Assembly: GCA_024403415.1 (NCBI GenBank)
Contig: JAKSRY010000008.1
Span: 1-64,000, forward strand
Direction of reading: 5' to 3'
Length of the DNA stretch: 64,000 bases
Origin: Lachnospiraceae bacterium
Lineage (GTDB): Bacteria > Bacillota > Clostridia > Lachnospirales > Lachnospiraceae
Part shown: positions 62,517-64,000 of the stretch, piece after piece
Layout of the letters: every line of letters starts with the position of its first letter
Position numbering within the stretch: position 1 is the stretch's first letter
Position numbers and translations under genes: made by a program
The notes under the pieces: model-generated
The model's input: the letters and a program-made list of their open reading frames with translations, nothing else
Told to the model about the DNA's origin: nothing
Databases searched by the model: none

Positions 62517-63388
62517 GAAAAGGATATGTTAACAGAATAAAAGTTAATATGGGAATATATGCGACTAAAAAGTCTGCAAATCTTTTTGATGGATCGTATA
62601 AATCTGTTTTTAAGGGAACCAGCCTTAATTTTGAGGATTTACGTGAATATCTGCCCGGCGACAGCGTAAGAGATATTGACTGGAAAGCATCTTCCAGAAA
62701 CAGAAACCTTCTTGTAAGAAGATATATTGCAGAAAAGAAGCATAACATAATGTTAATCTTTGACAGCGGAAGCAAGATGAGTGCATCAACGGCTTCGGGA
62801 ATGCTCAAAAAAGAACTGGCAATTTTGGCGGGCGGAACGGTTGGATACCTTGCTGCCAAGAACGGAGATTATGTTGGAGCTCTGTATAGTAATAATGGTC
62901 TTGTTCATTTTGAACCGTTTCGACTTGGAATAAATAATCTGGAGTATACACTTGCATCTTATGATGGAGGAAATAACCTTACGGGTCATCCCGATATTAA
63001 TAAGACAATAGATTTTCTGATTGAAAATATTAACAGAAAAATGGTTGTGTTCTTTATAACAGACTCAAAGGGGATTTCATCAATAAGTGAGAATACAATA
63101 GAAAAACTTCAGTACAAGAACGATTTATTGTTTATTAGCGTTACCGATACTTTGATGACAGCAGGTACTTCCTATGATGTTGATAACGACATATATGTAC
63201 CTGAATTTATTTCAAAAAATAAAGCATTGAAACGTATGGAGCAGTCTGTTAAAGATGAAACTCACAGGTTAAATTTTGAGAAGCTTAAAAAGCATGGAGT
63301 AGTTGAAGTTACTGTTAGTGAGGAATCAGAAGTAGTTCCCAAGATAATTGAGTTATTGGAGAAACATAAAAATGCTAACATCGGTTAA
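62513..63388 (+). CDS. DUF58 domain protein
   Basis: A 291-residue protein with the DUF58 core FEDLREYLPGDSVRDIDWKASSRNRNLLVRRY and a VWA-like fold after it (HNIMLIFDSGSKMSASTA). It is the usual partner of MoxR. Its start overlaps the MoxR stop, and its end overlaps the next gene by 17 bases, so all are translated together. Confidence 0.93.
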   Translation: MRKGYVNRIKVNMGIYATKKSANLFDGSYKSVFKGTSLNFEDLREYLPGDSVRDIDWKASSRNRNLLVRRYIAEKKHNIMLIFDSGSKMSASTASGMLKKELAILAGGTVGYLAAKNGDYVGALYSNNGLVHFEPFRLGINNLEYTLASYDGGNNLTGHPDINKTIDFLIENINRKMVVFFITDSKGISSISENTIEKLQYKNDLLFISVTDTLMTAGTSYDVDNDIYVPEFISKNKALKRMEQSVKDETHRLNFEKLKKHGVVEVTVSEESEVVPKIIELLEKHKNANIG

Positions 63389-63854
63389 ACTTCAGGGTAT
63401 GTTTTCATACTCTGTATACTGGTTTTTGGTTTTGGAAATAGGTTTCATTTTTTTGCTTAGTGTCGGCCTGTATATTTTTATAAAACACAGACTGTCGAAA
63501 AAACCTAAGAAGCGCGTTAAGGTTAAGAAAGCAGTATTCGGAGAGGAACTGGCAAAGGCAAAAAATAAATATTTAAAAGCGTTAAACCGGTTACGCAAAA
63601 AATACCATGACAAAAATATGAAGGATCGAAAAGCTTATGAGCAGCTCAGCAGAGTTATTCGTCGATTTGTATATGAAGTTACGGGTATAAATGTTACAAA
63701 TTACACACTTGAAGAAATTAGACCTTTAAATATGGATCAGCTTACAATGCTTGTGGAATTATGCTATCCTCCTGAATTTGGACCTCAGGAAGATGGATAC
63801 AATTTCGAAAATTCTATTGATATGGCTGAAATGGTGGTACAAAGATGGAATTAG
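63372..63854 (+). CDS. membrane protein of the MoxR-DUF58 operon
   Basis: A 160-residue protein from the ATG at 63372, within the DUF58 end. One membrane helix (about 13-36, VYWFLVLEIGFIFLLSVGLYIF), then a basic helix (RLSKKPKKRVKVKK) and a helical cytosolic domain ending YTLEEIRPLNMDQLTMLVELCYPPEFG. The place in the operon is that of the DUF4129-like or similar accessory proteins. The family is not certain. Confidence 0.75.
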   Translation: MLTSVKLQGMFSYSVYWFLVLEIGFIFLLSVGLYIFIKHRLSKKPKKRVKVKKAVFGEELAKAKNKYLKALNRLRKKYHDKNMKDRKAYEQLSRVIRRFVYEVTGINVTNYTLEEIRPLNMDQLTMLVELCYPPEFGPQEDGYNFENSIDMAEMVVQRWN

Positions 63855-64000
63855 CTTACCCATGGGTGCTGTTGGTCGCGGTTGTTGTAGCTTTTATTTT
63901 GGTTCTGGTTAAAGTTAAACCATTTAAGTTTAAGCAGGGAAATAAAGTTGCCAATACTGATGATGTTACCTTGACAGCAACATATAAAAAATTATTCACG
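63845..64000 (+). CDS. start of a membrane protein, probably the VWA/BatA-like member (3' end outside the window)
   Basis: Fifty-two codons are present up to the edge. The start MELAYPWVLLVAVVVAFILV (then LVKVKPFKFK) is a membrane helix with a basic flank, like the first helix of BatA-type VWA proteins that follow DUF58 in such operons. It overlaps the gene before it by 10 bases. The VWA domain itself is not in the window, so the identity is an inference from context. Confidence 0.6.
   Translation, partial: MELAYPWVLLVAVVVAFILVLVKVKPFKFKQGNKVANTDDVTLTATYKKLFT

Overview
The window is a gene-dense, low-GC (roughly one third G+C) stretch of a Firmicutes chromosome, most likely a member of the Lachnospiraceae (anaerobic Clostridia). 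The pointers are the single-chain clostridial type of PurL, a KDPG aldolase carrying a VOC domain, pyrB with pyrI, a DUF6472-like cysteine protein, an EF-G-like GTPase with a NYN tail, and AGGAGG ribosome binding sites almost everywhere. Genus cannot be fixed from the sequence. There is no prophage, insertion sequence or CRISPR array. The only mobile-type gene is an Rpn/YhgA-like nuclease.

Layout. 1-4.9 kb: a radical SAM protein fused to a GIY-YIG domain, then a hexuronate catabolic run (uxaC, kdgA-VOC, kdgK). 4.9-10.7 kb: apt and pyrE separated by a long palindrome, an M29 aminopeptidase, an unknown membrane protein and a bacterial voltage-gated sodium channel homologue. 10.7-12.2 kb: hairpin-rich DNA and the Rpn-like gene. 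12.2-15.8 kb: purE-purM-purN-purD. 15.8-22.6 kb: an SH3 membrane protein, clpC, a small unknown gene, radA and an LCP cell-wall protein. 22.7-27.9 kb: tRNA-Trp, a small unknown gene, a TetR regulator and purL. 27.9-29.6 kb (minus): a FapA/DUF342 protein and a small membrane protein. 29.7-34.3 kb: a SEC-C protein, thrS, a lipoprotein, then the infC-rpmI-rplT operon with its leader. 34.3-37.7 kb: ylmH and, convergent with it, an EF-G/TetM-like GTPase carrying a Rae1-like ribonuclease domain. 38-41.1 kb: secreted and zinc-ribbon membrane proteins. 41.1-47.6 kb: pepD, putP, a VanZ-like gene, pyrBI (minus), a nitroreductase (minus) and a PH-domain protein. 47.7-52.6 kb: folate genes (folC, an HD protein, folP, folB-folK) interrupted by a secreted CAP-like gene. 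52.7-64 kb: small and propeller proteins (minus), a membrane-anchored Mrr-like nuclease, a DUF815 ATPase, ppx and ppk, a carboxylesterase, and the start of a MoxR-DUF58 operon that runs off the window.

Functionally the window is mostly housekeeping: nucleotide synthesis and salvage, folate, translation, proteolysis and polyphosphate. The most unusual object is the GTPase-Rae1 fusion at 35049-37715, which would join a ribosome-binding translational GTPase to an A-site mRNA endonuclease in one chain. Other points worth attention are the sodium channel with its membrane-protein neighbour, the YhcC-GIY-YIG fusion, the AUU start of infC behind an attenuator, a probably leaderless VanZ-like gene whose promoter is nested in the putP terminator, divergent promoters that share one palindromic -35 box, and the odd translation-initiation region of the DUF815 gene.

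All calls come from reading the sequence. No database search or structure prediction was run. Start codons were chosen by Shine-Dalgarno position and family length, and several are later than the longest possible frame.
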